21,093 nt of DNA from a virus, in IMG/VR virus record IMGVR_UViG_3300032093_001005, positions 1 to 21,093 of that record. One strand, given 5' to 3'. The translations under genes were made by a program, and so were the position numbers. Shown piece after piece: positions 14,892 through 20,843 of this stretch. The stretch's first letter is position 1; each line of letters opens with the position of its first letter. The notes under the pieces are model-generated. The model saw nothing but the letters and a program-made list of their open reading frames with translations. It had not been told where the DNA came from and ran no database searches.

Positions 14892-15119
14892 ATGCAAAAC
14901 ATTTTAGACGCAACGCCAAAGGCTACATTTTACATCAATGAATTGAGCTGTGAATTAGCCGAGTTATTTATACAGCATACATACGAACACACATCGCAAC
15001 CGATTTGGCAGCAATGCGAAAATGGTGATATGATTTATACTGATTTTGTACAAGATGAATTTAATAACATATTAGATAAAATAGAAGCCTACTTAGAAAA
15101 TAACAAATTAAACAAATAA
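14892..15119 (+). CDS. Hypothetical early protein (75 aa)
   Basis: A 75-residue acidic soluble protein, MQNILDATPKATFYINELSC at the N-terminus and an ending EAYLENNKLNK. It contains two Cys and several aromatic residues (FIQHTYEHTSQPIWQQ). The ATG lies in the recurrent early-gene leader ACACAATG. No family recognised. It lies within a run of same-strand, closely spaced small genes. Confidence 0.65.
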   Translation: MQNILDATPKATFYINELSCELAELFIQHTYEHTSQPIWQQCENGDMIYTDFVQDEFNNILDKIEAYLENNKLNK

Positions 15120-15130
15120 AACTAAACTCA

Positions 15131-15310
15131 ATGACAAACACAACAACACAAACAGAAACAATATCAAGACGTTTTTTAGTCGAAAAATTAGAGGCTTTAC
15201 AAACAGATGAGTTTGACAGCTCGGAATTAGTTTACTTAACAGATGAGGAACTAATATACAAAATAATTGAAACGGCTGAATATTATCAAAACGAATATAA
15301 CAACCAATAA
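15131..15310 (+). CDS. Hypothetical early protein (59 aa)
   Basis: A 59-residue acidic protein starting at ATG 15131 (MTNTTTQTETISRRFLVEKL) and ending in TAA at 15308. The N-terminus is Thr-rich and the C-terminal part is helical with DEELIYKIIETAEYYQNEY. It fills the gap between the 75-residue and 153-residue genes and has the same leader type. No known domain recognised. Confidence 0.6.
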   Translation: MTNTTTQTETISRRFLVEKLEALQTDEFDSSELVYLTDEELIYKIIETAEYYQNEYNNQ

Positions 15311-15329
15311 ACCTTTTAAACTTAACACA

Positions 15330-15791
15330 ATGACACAAACACAAACAGATTTTGAAATCACAAGAGTTGATTGTGACAACGATGGTAATTCCCGTTACGT
15401 TGTCCACTTTCTTAACTTCATAACAAAACAAGATAAGGCGGAGGCGTGGCTTTTGTCTAAAACTTGCACACCTTTTAATTTTTCAACTCATTATGAGTAT
15501 GAGATTGCCATTAGAAAAGCCCGAACAATTGGAGGCAAAAGATACAAAGCCAAACATTATGGGGGCGGTATTGTCTTTACATCTAACAGCAAACAAGCAT
15601 TGGCGGAATCTATTGCCGAGCTAATGGATGAAACAAAACAAACTTTTTATTTTTCGTTTAATGGTCGACTATTAGGAGCAATCGGCAAAACCCACTTTGT
15701 AACTACAAAGGTAATAGCAGAAAACAAAGAAAAGGCAATCATTGAACTTTATAATAAATACGAACACATCACCAACTTAAAAATCAAATAA
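15330..15791 (+). CDS. Hypothetical early protein (153 aa)
   Basis: The frame is open from 15267, but I place the start at ATG 15330 because it follows the recurrent leader ACACAATG and avoids overlap with the preceding gene. The resulting protein (MTQTQTDFEITRVDCDNDGN onward) is mixed alpha/beta, with KARTIGGKRYKAKHYGGGIVF in the middle and a second part beginning FYFSFNGRLLGAIGKTHFVTTKVIAENKEKAI that could form a small domain. Basic residues are concentrated in the middle. No family recognised; nucleic-acid binding is conceivable. Confidence 0.65.
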   Translation: MTQTQTDFEITRVDCDNDGNSRYVVHFLNFITKQDKAEAWLLSKTCTPFNFSTHYEYEIAIRKARTIGGKRYKAKHYGGGIVFTSNSKQALAESIAELMDETKQTFYFSFNGRLLGAIGKTHFVTTKVIAENKEKAIIELYNKYEHITNLKIK

Positions 15792-15801
15792 ATTAAACAC
15801 A

Positions 15802-16110
15802 ATGAGAAAAATCACTCAAAACACAATCAACGCTTTTTTAAATGATGACCCAATAAAGCAAACAAACACGCAAGTAATAGTAAACGCTAATTTCGGAGAC
15901 CCTCGCACCGAGTTGTATCTATTCGATAATCTAATAGCACAAAAGAGAATCGGGAGCAAAACGATTCAGATAACAAATGCAGGTTGGAAAAGCAGAACAA
16001 CAAAAGAAAGGCTAAATGCATTGCCTAATGTTAGAATACAACAAAAGCAAAAAGAATGGTATCTAAACGGCATCAAATGGGATGGCGAATTTATAACAAT
16101 ACAAAACTAA
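15802..16110 (+). CDS. Conserved-type phage hypothetical protein (102 aa)
   Basis: A 102-residue protein with a compact pattern: an N-terminal MRKITQNTINAFLND, then NTQVIVN, ELYLFDNLIAQKR, then QITNAGWKSRTTKERLNALP and a C-terminal KEWYLNGIKWDG. This series (AFL, LYLF.N.IA, ITNAGW.S.TTKERLN, WYLNG..WDG) resembles small proteins found again and again in phages and plasmids of unknown function. It probably forms a small alpha/beta domain. It sits in the early operon with an 10-base gap from the gene before it. Confidence 0.7.
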   Translation: MRKITQNTINAFLNDDPIKQTNTQVIVNANFGDPRTELYLFDNLIAQKRIGSKTIQITNAGWKSRTTKERLNALPNVRIQQKQKEWYLNGIKWDGEFITIQN

Positions 16111-16116
16111 AATAAA

Positions 16117-16476
16117 ATGAAACCATTAAAGTCAAGTATAAAATTAGAAGCTACTAAATTATTAGATAAATCTATTGAAGCAATTTTTAACACTTTACAT
16201 AAAAAGTATAAAACATCAAGCGGAGATATTTCACCATATCAACAATATTTGATAGATGATATTAAGACGCAACTGATAGACGTTTTTAGTAATCAAGTTT
16301 TTCAAAATATAGATTTAAATAAAATAAATTTAAATGATTTAAACAGAAATGAATTGATAGAGTTAGCTTATTCTTTAGACTGGAACGGTAGCTGGGACGC
16401 TGACGAAGAAGGGCAGCAACCAATAACAAAAGCGGAACTGATAGAGGCAATTAACTCGATTCTACAAGATTATTAA
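16117..16476 (+). CDS. Hypothetical early protein (119 aa)
   Basis: A 119-residue protein that is mostly helical: LEATKLLDKSIEAIFNTLHK, then a polar turn SSGDISPYQQY, and a repeat-like region of Asn/Leu (IDLNKINLNDLNRNELIELA). The end, AYSLDWNGSWDADEEGQQP plus ITKAELIEAINSIL, is acidic with a Trp pair and could contact a basic partner. A tRNA-like sequence follows within 10 bases of its stop. Family not recognised. Confidence 0.6.
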   Translation: MKPLKSSIKLEATKLLDKSIEAIFNTLHKKYKTSSGDISPYQQYLIDDIKTQLIDVFSNQVFQNIDLNKINLNDLNRNELIELAYSLDWNGSWDADEEGQQPITKAELIEAINSILQDY

Positions 16477-16483
16477 AGCCCCC

Positions 16484-16532
16484 TTCCTTTGCCTAAATGG
16501 TAGGTTTATGGGTTCGAATCCCACAAAGGAGC
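16484..16532 (+). pseudogene. tRNA-like element lacking the anticodon arm
   Basis: A sequence of about 49 bases can fold into a 7-bp acceptor stem (TTCCTTT 16484-16490 with AAAGGAG 16525-16531), a short D arm with a standard-looking AATGGTAG loop (16493-16503), and a T arm with TGGG-TTCGAAT-CCCA (16509-16523), the universal T-loop. Only TTT or so lies between D and T arms, so anticodon arm and variable loop are absent. CCA is not encoded. It lies between two early genes. It may be a deletion remnant of a captured tRNA gene, an att-like scar, or a functional tRNA mimic; the data do not decide. Confidence 0.6.
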
Positions 16533-16550
16533 AAACCAAAAACAAAAACA

Positions 16551-16730
16551 ATGAACAAAACAGAGATTTTAAACGCTATCAATAGCGGTTATGAGGTTGT
16601 AAGTGTATGCAATACAAAAAAGTTAATGCTTATAAATGGCAAACTATACTTTGGCATTGTTGGAACTTTTTATTCGATGTCTGTGCAAAATGACAATGAA
16701 TTAAAGTTATATAATTGGAGAATCTTATAA
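16551..16730 (+). CDS. Hypothetical early protein (59 aa)
   Basis: A 59-residue protein beginning MNKTEILNAINSGYEVVSVC. The frame is open further upstream to 16497, but that part translates the tRNA-like sequence and has the typical VRIPQRS artefact; the ATG at 16551 follows an A-rich leader and is the better start. The C-terminal half, KKLMLINGKLYFGIVGTFYSMSVQ, is a beta-hairpin-like pattern. No family recognised. Confidence 0.6.
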   Translation: MNKTEILNAINSGYEVVSVCNTKKLMLINGKLYFGIVGTFYSMSVQNDNELKLYNWRIL

Positions 16731-16754
16731 TTAGTTAATTTTAGCCTAAATAAG

Positions 16755-16767
16755 GCAAGCAACTTGC
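16755..16767 (+). repeat. Small hairpin GCAAG-CAA-CTTGC
   Basis: A perfect 5-base inverted repeat with a 3-base loop in the 239-base gap after the 59-residue gene. It is not followed by a T-run, so it is not a good terminator. Confidence 0.35.
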
Positions 16768-16830
16768 GTTTAAGATTTATACCCTAAACAATATTTAAAA
16801 GGCAAATTTGAGGCTATAAATCGGCTTTAA

Positions 16831-16854
16831 ATGGTATTTTTACCATATTGGTAA
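16831..16854. repeat. Two overlapping palindromes (operator-like)
   Basis: ATGGTA-TTTT-TACCAT (16831-16846) and TTACCA-TAT-TGGTAA (16840-16854) share the central TACCA half-site, giving three alternating half-sites within 24 bases. They lie upstream of the methyltransferase gene. They could be an operator bound by two dimers, or two mutually exclusive RNA hairpins. Confidence 0.5.
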
Positions 16855-16907
16855 GATATGTTAGTTAAAAAGCAATTTTTAGCTATTGTAACCTTTTTTC
16901 AGTTGCA

Positions 16908-16957
16908 TATCCAAAAACCCCATAAAAACCTAACAAAAACCCTATCCAAAAACCCCA
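16908..16957 (+). repeat. Direct repeats TATCCAAAAACCCCA upstream of the methyltransferase
   Basis: The 15-base word occurs at 16908-16922 and 16943-16957, spaced 35 bases. A shorter third copy, TATCCAAAAA, lies on the other side of the methyltransferase gene at 17616-17625. Together with CCTAACAAAAACCC between them they make a C/A-rich block just before the start codon. Confidence 0.6.
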
Positions 16958-16969
16958 CAAAAATCTTTT

Positions 16970-17587
16970 ATGAATGTACTTGAATTATTCGCTGGAAGTA
17001 GATCCATTGGAAAAGTTGCACAAAAACTTTCCTTTAATGTTTACTCAAGCGACATTGAGCAATTTGGTGGCATTGATTATGTTACCGACATCTTAGAATT
17101 TGACGTAACAAAAATCCCTTTTAAGCCTGATATTATTTGGGCGTCTTGCCCTTGCACTGCTTTCAGTGTGGCAGCAATAGGCAAAAACTGGACTAAAGTT
17201 GGAGATGATTACATCCCCAAAAACCCCAGAGCAGACTTTGGTCTTAAACTGGTGCAAAAAACCCTTGAAATTATTGAGCATTTTAACCCTACCTATTTTT
17301 TTATAGAAAATCCAAGAGGAATGCTTAGAAAGATGCCTATAATGAAGGATCTTCCAAGACAAGGCGTTACATATTGTCAATATGGAGATACAAGGATGAA
17401 ACCAACAGACATTTGGACTAACAGTACAAAATGGATTCCAAGACCAATGTGTAAAAATGGCGACCCATGTCATGTAGCTGCACCCAGAGGATCAAAAACT
17501 GGCACACAAGGACTTAAGGGTTCATACGAGAGAAGTAAAATACCAGAAGACCTTTGTTATGAGATACTAAAGTCTTGCATCATTTAA
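16970..17587 (+). CDS. Orphan DNA (cytosine-5) methyltransferase-like protein
   Basis: A 205-residue protein with C5-methyltransferase motifs in order: motif I LELFAGSRSIGKVA (residues 4-17, SAM binding), motif IV with PC at 61-62 (SCPCTAFS, catalytic Cys62), motif VI as ENPR at 113-116 (FFIENPRGMLRK, ENP in place of the usual ENV), and a motif VIII-like QYGDTRMKPTDIW (137-149). It is much shorter than standard enzymes (300 or more residues): no large target-recognition domain is visible, and motifs IX and X are not evident. No restriction nuclease gene is adjacent, so the enzyme is an orphan, probably modifying phage DNA against host restriction. A variant that acts on another pyrimidine substrate cannot be excluded. 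C/A-rich direct repeats surround the gene. Confidence 0.82.
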   Translation: MNVLELFAGSRSIGKVAQKLSFNVYSSDIEQFGGIDYVTDILEFDVTKIPFKPDIIWASCPCTAFSVAAIGKNWTKVGDDYIPKNPRADFGLKLVQKTLEIIEHFNPTYFFIENPRGMLRKMPIMKDLPRQGVTYCQYGDTRMKPTDIWTNSTKWIPRPMCKNGDPCHVAAPRGSKTGTQGLKGSYERSKIPEDLCYEILKSCII

Positions 17588-17668
17588 CAAAATATTAGCA
17601 AAAAACTTCTAAAGATATCCAAAAAACTACTAATTTTACAAAACAATTATAAACAAAACAAAAAACCT

Positions 17669-17866
17669 ATGCACGAATTAATTACACTCAGCTACCAGAT
17701 GAAGTGCGGTATTACTGGCACAATCATCGACAAAGGCGAACAAGCCTATTACAACCATCAGACAAAAACCTGCATTCATCCTGTAGAATACGAAAGGAAC
17801 ATGAGCCAGGTTAAGATTGGTGATTCAAAAACCTACTTTACTAGACTCCAAAAACTTAATAAGTAA
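17669..17866 (+). CDS. Hypothetical early protein (65 aa)
   Basis: A 65-residue protein, MHELITLSYQMKCGITGTII followed by DKGEQAYYNHQTKTCIHPVEY. Cys13 and Cys35 and two His could bind a metal, but no full zinc motif is formed. It is translationally coupled to the following Cys-rich gene (TAATG at 17866). No family recognised. Confidence 0.6.
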   Translation: MHELITLSYQMKCGITGTIIDKGEQAYYNHQTKTCIHPVEYERNMSQVKIGDSKTYFTRLQKLNK

Positions 17867-17982
17867 TGCCATTCTCAACTTGCTGTGGAGCACATACCAA
17901 TTATCCTGAAATAGATATTTGTCCTGACTGCTTAGAACATTGCGATTGGGAAGAGGATGAAGAAGAAGAAACCAATAATTAA
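17866..17982 (+). CDS. Cys-rich acidic miniprotein (38 aa)
   Basis: A 38-residue frame MPFSTCCGAHTNYPEIDICP continuing DCLEHCDWEEDEEEETNN. Cys6/Cys7 and Cys19/Cys22 (CPDC) form a compact zinc-knuckle pattern, with a further Cys26, followed by an acidic tail of E and D. Its start codon overlaps the previous stop by one base. Small proteins with CCGA...CPDCL.HC are frequent in phage genomes of unknown role. The acidic end suggests mimicry of nucleic acid or an interaction with a basic partner (inference). Confidence 0.6.
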   Translation: MPFSTCCGAHTNYPEIDICPDCLEHCDWEEDEEEETNN

Positions 17983-18000
17983 ACAATAAAACAAACAAAC

Positions 18001-18207
18001 ATGAAATTCGAATTTGTACAAGACACAGACTTAATTTTAGGTAGTACAATGTACTACACAAAGCAAGAGGGTATCATCATTAGTGGATCATTTAACAAGG
18101 ATAAGGATGAAGCTTACGCCATCTTTGAAAAGCTAAGTAATGGTATCCCATTAAGGATAACAGAAGTATTAGAAACAAAAATCTATCAAAAACCCTCGCA
18201 AGAGTAA
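18001..18207 (+). CDS. Hypothetical early protein (68 aa)
   Basis: A 68-residue protein: MKFEFVQDTDLILGSTMYYT then QEGIIISGSFNKDKDEAYAIFEKLSNG, a likely beta-hairpin plus helix fold. The start follows an AAACAAACAAAC leader. No family recognised, and no catalytic motif. Its tight spacing with the next gene suggests one early transcript. Confidence 0.6.
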   Translation: MKFEFVQDTDLILGSTMYYTKQEGIIISGSFNKDKDEAYAIFEKLSNGIPLRITEVLETKIYQKPSQE

Positions 18208-18218
18208 AAACTAAACCA

Positions 18219-18458
18219 ATGCTGAAACTAACCCTAGAACAAAAGAAAAAAGGTATCAAAGAAGAGTTTACCTATGTAAACAGTAACGGAAGAATGTCAA
18301 AACAATACACCTATAAAGGGATGTTTATAACATGGGATAACCAAATCCTACATGGCAAATGGTATTACTGGAGAGCAAGTTATTACGCTTCTTTAGATGC
18401 AGCAGTTCAAGGAATAGACAGACATATCAATCACTTTAAAAACACAAACAAATGCTAG
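18219..18458 (+). CDS. Hypothetical early protein (79 aa)
   Basis: A 79-residue basic protein rich in aromatic residues: FTYVNSNGRMSKQYTYKGMF, ITWDNQILHGKWYYWRASYY and a C-terminal helix LDAAVQGIDRHINHF. The fold resembles a small beta sheet with one helix. Its end overlaps the next gene start by 7 bases. No family recognised. Confidence 0.6.
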   Translation: MLKLTLEQKKKGIKEEFTYVNSNGRMSKQYTYKGMFITWDNQILHGKWYYWRASYYASLDAAVQGIDRHINHFKNTNKC

Positions 18459-18649
18459 AGATTACAGATTACAAAAGCCTATTTAAGTATGGCGACATGA
18501 AGAAGATTATGGAAATAACAGGCTATAGTCGTTATGTAATAGAAACAAGACTTAAAAACAATGATTACGAGATGACCGAGTTAATCAAAACATTCTATGA
18601 CAAAAAACTTGAATTACTTAAAAACCAAATATGGGAGCATCAGAAATAA
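18452..18649 (+). CDS. Small helix-turn-helix-like protein (65 aa)
   Basis: A 65-residue protein with the segment YGDMKKIMEITGYSRYVIET followed by RLKNNDYEM, which fits a helix-turn-helix: a short helix, G-Y-S turn, and recognition helix ending in basic residues. The C-terminal helix is Lys/Leu-rich. It overlaps the DnaA-like gene by 19 bases in another frame, so both probably work together or are at least co-translated. The role as a DNA-binding regulator is inferred from the motif only. Confidence 0.6.
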   Translation: MLEITDYKSLFKYGDMKKIMEITGYSRYVIETRLKNNDYEMTELIKTFYDKKLELLKNQIWEHQK

Positions 18650-19005
18650 GCTATTACGTTATGCCAGGACTAAAACACAGAGAGATAAGATTTGAGCAAG
18701 TTATAAGAACGGTATGTGATGTCATGAAAGCTGATAGACTAAAAGTACTTACGCCAAACAGAAGTAAGCAATTAGTTTTTGCTAGGAATATGTGCTACTT
18801 TATTTTTAGACGTTATTTTTCGATGACGTTAAAGGAGATAGGTCAAGCTTTTGACAGAGATCATACTACAATCATACATGGAATCATGACATTCCAAAAC
18901 GATATAGAATGCATCAAGTTTTATAAAACTCAGTTTCAAGAGGTACAACAAACATTAGGATTACATACAAACAACAAAAAACTAAATATTTTAACATTAA
19001 ACTAA
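18631..19005 (+). CDS. Stand-alone DnaA domain IV-like protein
   Basis: A 124-residue protein matching only the C-terminal DNA-binding domain of DnaA. The N-terminal block RFEQVIRTVCDVMKADRLKV corresponds to the first domain IV helix; ARNMCYFIFRRYFSMTLKEIGQAF (51-74) and DRDHTTIIHGI (75-85) match the basic helix and the signature that contacts the DnaA box. The AAA+ ATPase domain and oligomerisation domain are absent, so it can bind origins but cannot assemble like DnaA. It could be a phage replication recruiter or a competitor of host DnaA. The start is at 18631, with Met11 (18661) as an alternative. The domain identification is strong. Confidence 0.88.
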   Translation: MGASEISYYVMPGLKHREIRFEQVIRTVCDVMKADRLKVLTPNRSKQLVFARNMCYFIFRRYFSMTLKEIGQAFDRDHTTIIHGIMTFQNDIECIKFYKTQFQEVQQTLGLHTNNKKLNILTLN

Positions 19006-19010
19006 ACATT

Positions 19011-19208
19011 ATGCTATCATCATTCGCACACTTAAACGAAACAGACAAAAGAATCTTTGTCGCAAAAATCATCCACAACATGAGCTACAGCCAATCAAGT
19101 TTTGAAACTATGGAGGCTATAGTTAAAATGTGGGAACAATATCCAATTAGAAAAGCAACTTTTTTTACACAACAAAATCAATTAACACATGGAACTGCAA
19201 ACAACTAA
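19011..19208 (+). CDS. Hypothetical early protein (65 aa)
   Basis: A 65-residue helical protein: MLSSFAHLNETDKRIFVAKI, then MSYSQSSFETMEAIVKMWEQYP and an Asn/Gln-rich end. Its last 20 bases overlap the next gene. No recognised family. Confidence 0.55.
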   Translation: MLSSFAHLNETDKRIFVAKIIHNMSYSQSSFETMEAIVKMWEQYPIRKATFFTQQNQLTHGTANN

Positions 19209-19866
19209 CACCCAAATTCAAGCACCTAGTTACCAAATGGTCAACAAGGACTCAATGCTTTCTTTATCTAACGAGCTTAAACGCTTTGTAAAGGATGCAC
19301 ACTTAGTATCTAACATTAAGGGTAAGGACTATTGTAACGTAGAAGCCTGGCAGATGGCAGGAGCTTCTCTAGGCTTATTCCCTATCATTACAAGTGTACA
19401 AGACCTATCAAGTGAAACAGAGGTTAAGTACATGGCTACTTGTGAAGTTAGATCGTACCAAGACAATAAGTTAGTGTCAGTAGGTATAGCAATATGCTCT
19501 AACAAAGAGGGTAGCAAAAAATTCTTTGATGAGTATGCTATCTTATCTATGGCACAAACTAGAGCAGTAGGTAAAGCATTTCGTAATCAGTTAGCATGGT
19601 TGATGAAGGCGGCTGGATTCGAGGCGACACCTGCTGAAGAGATGGACTTTGTACATGAAGAGCCAAAAAAAACCTCTAAGCCAGTACAGACAGTTGTAGC
19701 TGAAATCTTAGAAGATGAGCCTACAAGAGAAGAAATAATGATGGAGGTAGCTAAATGTACTAAGGTTAAGCAATTAACTGACACATACTTTACTTACAAG
19801 CAATCATTTGATTCTGATGAAACATTGATGAAGGTATTAAAAATGAAAAAAGAAAACCTAAAATAA
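19189..19866 (+). CDS. Phage protein with SMAQTRA motif, possible recombination/annealing factor
   Basis: A 225-residue protein. Residues 47-150 form a conserved-looking core: DYCNVEAWQMAGASLGLFPI, EVKYMATCEVRSYQDNKLVS, AICSNKEG and FDEYAILSMAQTRAVGKAFRNQLAWLMKAAGFEATPAEEM. The run SMAQTRAVGKAFRN (120-133) recurs in phage proteins of this kind, and the general layout (AWQM..A..LG, Cys-beta strand, Ala/Arg helix) recalls proteins that act with single-stranded DNA. The C-terminal 70 residues are Lys/Glu-rich and probably flexible. The coupled next gene and the replication genes nearby fit a role in DNA recombination or replication. I cannot name a family with certainty; the function is an inference. 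Confidence 0.7.
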   Translation: MELQTTNTQIQAPSYQMVNKDSMLSLSNELKRFVKDAHLVSNIKGKDYCNVEAWQMAGASLGLFPIITSVQDLSSETEVKYMATCEVRSYQDNKLVSVGIAICSNKEGSKKFFDEYAILSMAQTRAVGKAFRNQLAWLMKAAGFEATPAEEMDFVHEEPKKTSKPVQTVVAEILEDEPTREEIMMEVAKCTKVKQLTDTYFTYKQSFDSDETLMKVLKMKKENLK

Positions 19867-19867
19867 A

Positions 19868-20332
19868 ATGAATTTAACATTATTACCAAAAGTAGAACTT
19901 AGTTCTATAGAACCGAACAAATTTGCTATTGAGTTAATCAAGTCGCAGATAGTAGATCACTTTACGCAGACTGGTGAGTCACCATTAGAACTACTTGTTA
20001 AGTCAGAGGCTGTTGTACAGCTTTTAGAAGGCATTAGAGCCGATTTAAAGGAGTTAGTACTAGATGAGCTTAGTAAGTATCCTGGAGGCAAGGCTGAGGT
20101 CTTAGGAAGCGAAATGGCTAAGTTTGAATCAGGTGTTAAGTATATCTATGACCAAGACTATACTTGGAGCAAAATGAATGAAGAAATAGAGTCATTAAAG
20201 TTTGCTTTAAAGGAAAGGGAAAAGATGCTTAGAACATTGCCTATGGCTATGGTTGATCCTGAATCAGGAGAGATGGTCCACCCAGCACCTAGAATAAGTA
20301 CAACAACCTTTAAGATTAGCTTAAAGAAATAA
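19868..20332 (+). CDS. Helical hypothetical protein (154 aa)
   Basis: A 154-residue protein starting right after the preceding stop. It is strongly helical: NKFAIELIKSQIVDHFTQTG, AVVQLLEGIRADLKELVLDEL, and a coiled-coil-like end with NEEIESLKFALKEREKMLRTLP. A C-terminal beta-rich tail STTTFKISLKK follows. In Bacteroidota phages genes of this size often accompany recombination proteins; here an intrinsic terminator directly follows, ending this operon section. No recognised catalytic motif. Confidence 0.65.
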   Translation: MNLTLLPKVELSSIEPNKFAIELIKSQIVDHFTQTGESPLELLVKSEAVVQLLEGIRADLKELVLDELSKYPGGKAEVLGSEMAKFESGVKYIYDQDYTWSKMNEEIESLKFALKEREKMLRTLPMAMVDPESGEMVHPAPRISTTTFKISLKK

Positions 20333-20342
20333 AAATCCTCCA

Positions 20343-20406
20343 CCACCTCAAGATACCAATATTAATAACCTGATAGTAATTTATAAAAAACTTGGGGTGG
20401 TTTTTT
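20343..20406 (+). terminator. Intrinsic terminator with long loop
   Basis: CCACCTCAAG (20343-20352) pairs with CTTGGGGTGG (20391-20400), ten base pairs with one wobble, around a 38-base loop, and is followed directly by six T. It begins 11 bases after the stop codon of the helical protein. The loop is longer than usual for a terminator. Confidence 0.75.
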
Positions 20407-20417
20407 AAACTACAAAC

Positions 20418-20534
20418 ATGAAACAAACGATAATATTTATATACGAGCTTACAAAGTTTGTAATAATATCTATACCACTAGCAATATTGCTATTTGTAAC
20501 ATTAACCATAATTAGTAAATTCAAGAATATATGA
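20418..20534 (+). CDS. Single-TM miniprotein (38 aa)
   Basis: A 38-residue frame MKQTIIFIYELTKFVIISIP and LAILLFVTLTIISKFKNI with a long hydrophobic stretch and basic ends, so a membrane protein. It overlaps the next gene by 4 bases (ATGA), typical of coupling. The gene lies after the terminator; read-through or an unseen promoter would be needed. No family recognised. Confidence 0.5.
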   Translation: MKQTIIFIYELTKFVIISIPLAILLFVTLTIISKFKNI

Positions 20535-20743
20535 TGGAGATTGCAGGATTAGAGAACTCAGTACCAGTGAGGATGATTTATGTTGACGACAAAAGTGAAG
20601 TATTGTTTAAATCTTTAGCTCATGCAGCAAGGAATACAAGAATAACACAAGACTCAATAAAGAAATCACTTAACCCATTACTAAAGAGGAAATTTAAACA
20701 CAATAATAGAGATGTGGTTTTTAGGATAGTAAAGGATAAATAG
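20531..20743 (+). CDS. Small DNA-binding-like protein (70 aa)
   Basis: A 70-residue protein. The region SEVLFKSLAHAARNTRITQD and SIKKSLNPLLKRKFKHNNRD is rich in basic residues and resembles the small NUMOD1/IENR1-type DNA-binding modules (an F.S...AAR..... helix then S..K.L) that usually accompany homing endonucleases; here it stands alone. The start is ATG 20531 or the next ATG at 20534. Its stop codon abuts the candidate promoter of the following RNA. DNA binding is an inference. Confidence 0.55.
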   Translation: MMEIAGLENSVPVRMIYVDDKSEVLFKSLAHAARNTRITQDSIKKSLNPLLKRKFKHNNRDVVFRIVKDK

Positions 20744-20751
20744 TATATTTG
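20721..20751 (+). promoter_or_regulatory. Candidate promoter of the kissing-hairpin RNA
   Basis: TATATTTG (20744-20751) is an exact fit to the -7 consensus TAnnTTTG and starts directly after the stop codon of the 70-residue gene. A T-rich stretch about 20 bases upstream (20718-20722) fits a weak -33. The predicted start point, 20756 or so, coincides with the beginning of the first hairpin. Confidence 0.55.
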
Positions 20752-20755
20752 TCGA

Positions 20756-20838
20756 TGCAAACCGTACTTTGCAGTTAAAACTTATTGCCCGAAGAGGCGT
20801 GGGGGTGTACGGACTCCCGCAAATCTGAGGGCTTTTTT
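20756..20838 (+). ncRNA. Two-hairpin RNA with complementary 6-nt loops (kissing-loop), U-tract end
   Basis: Hairpin 1: TGCAAA (20756-20761), loop CCGTAC (20762-20767), TTTGCA (20768-20773). Hairpin 2: GTGGGGGT (20799-20806), loop GTACGG (20807-20812), ACTCCCGC (20813-20820). The two loops are exact reverse complements. Hairpin 2 is extended by AGA/TCT (20793-20795 with 20824-20826), a tandem G-A/A-G step, and GCCC/GGGC (20787-20790 with 20829-20832), then six T at 20833-20838, the shape of an intrinsic terminator. A promoter precedes it, so it may be an independent small RNA of about 83 nt or a leader attenuator for the replication gene, whose ATG is six bases beyond the U-tract. No known RNA family recognised. 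Confidence 0.6.
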
Positions 20839-20843
20839 ATTTT

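Noticed and set aside
15267-15329. Upstream start for the 153-residue gene
   Set aside because: It would overlap the 59-residue gene; the ATG at 15330 has the recurring leader ACACAATG.
16497-16550. Upstream extension of the 59-residue gene to 16497
   Set aside because: The extension translates the tRNA-like sequence (VRIPQRS artefact); the ATG at 16551 fits the recurring leader.
19060-19078. TCATCCACA, close to a DnaA box
   Set aside because: Single copy with a mismatch inside a coding gene; no cluster around it.
20756-20838. Type III toxin-antitoxin RNA upstream of a toxin
   Set aside because: There are no tandem repeats and the following gene is a replication protein, not a ToxN-like nuclease.
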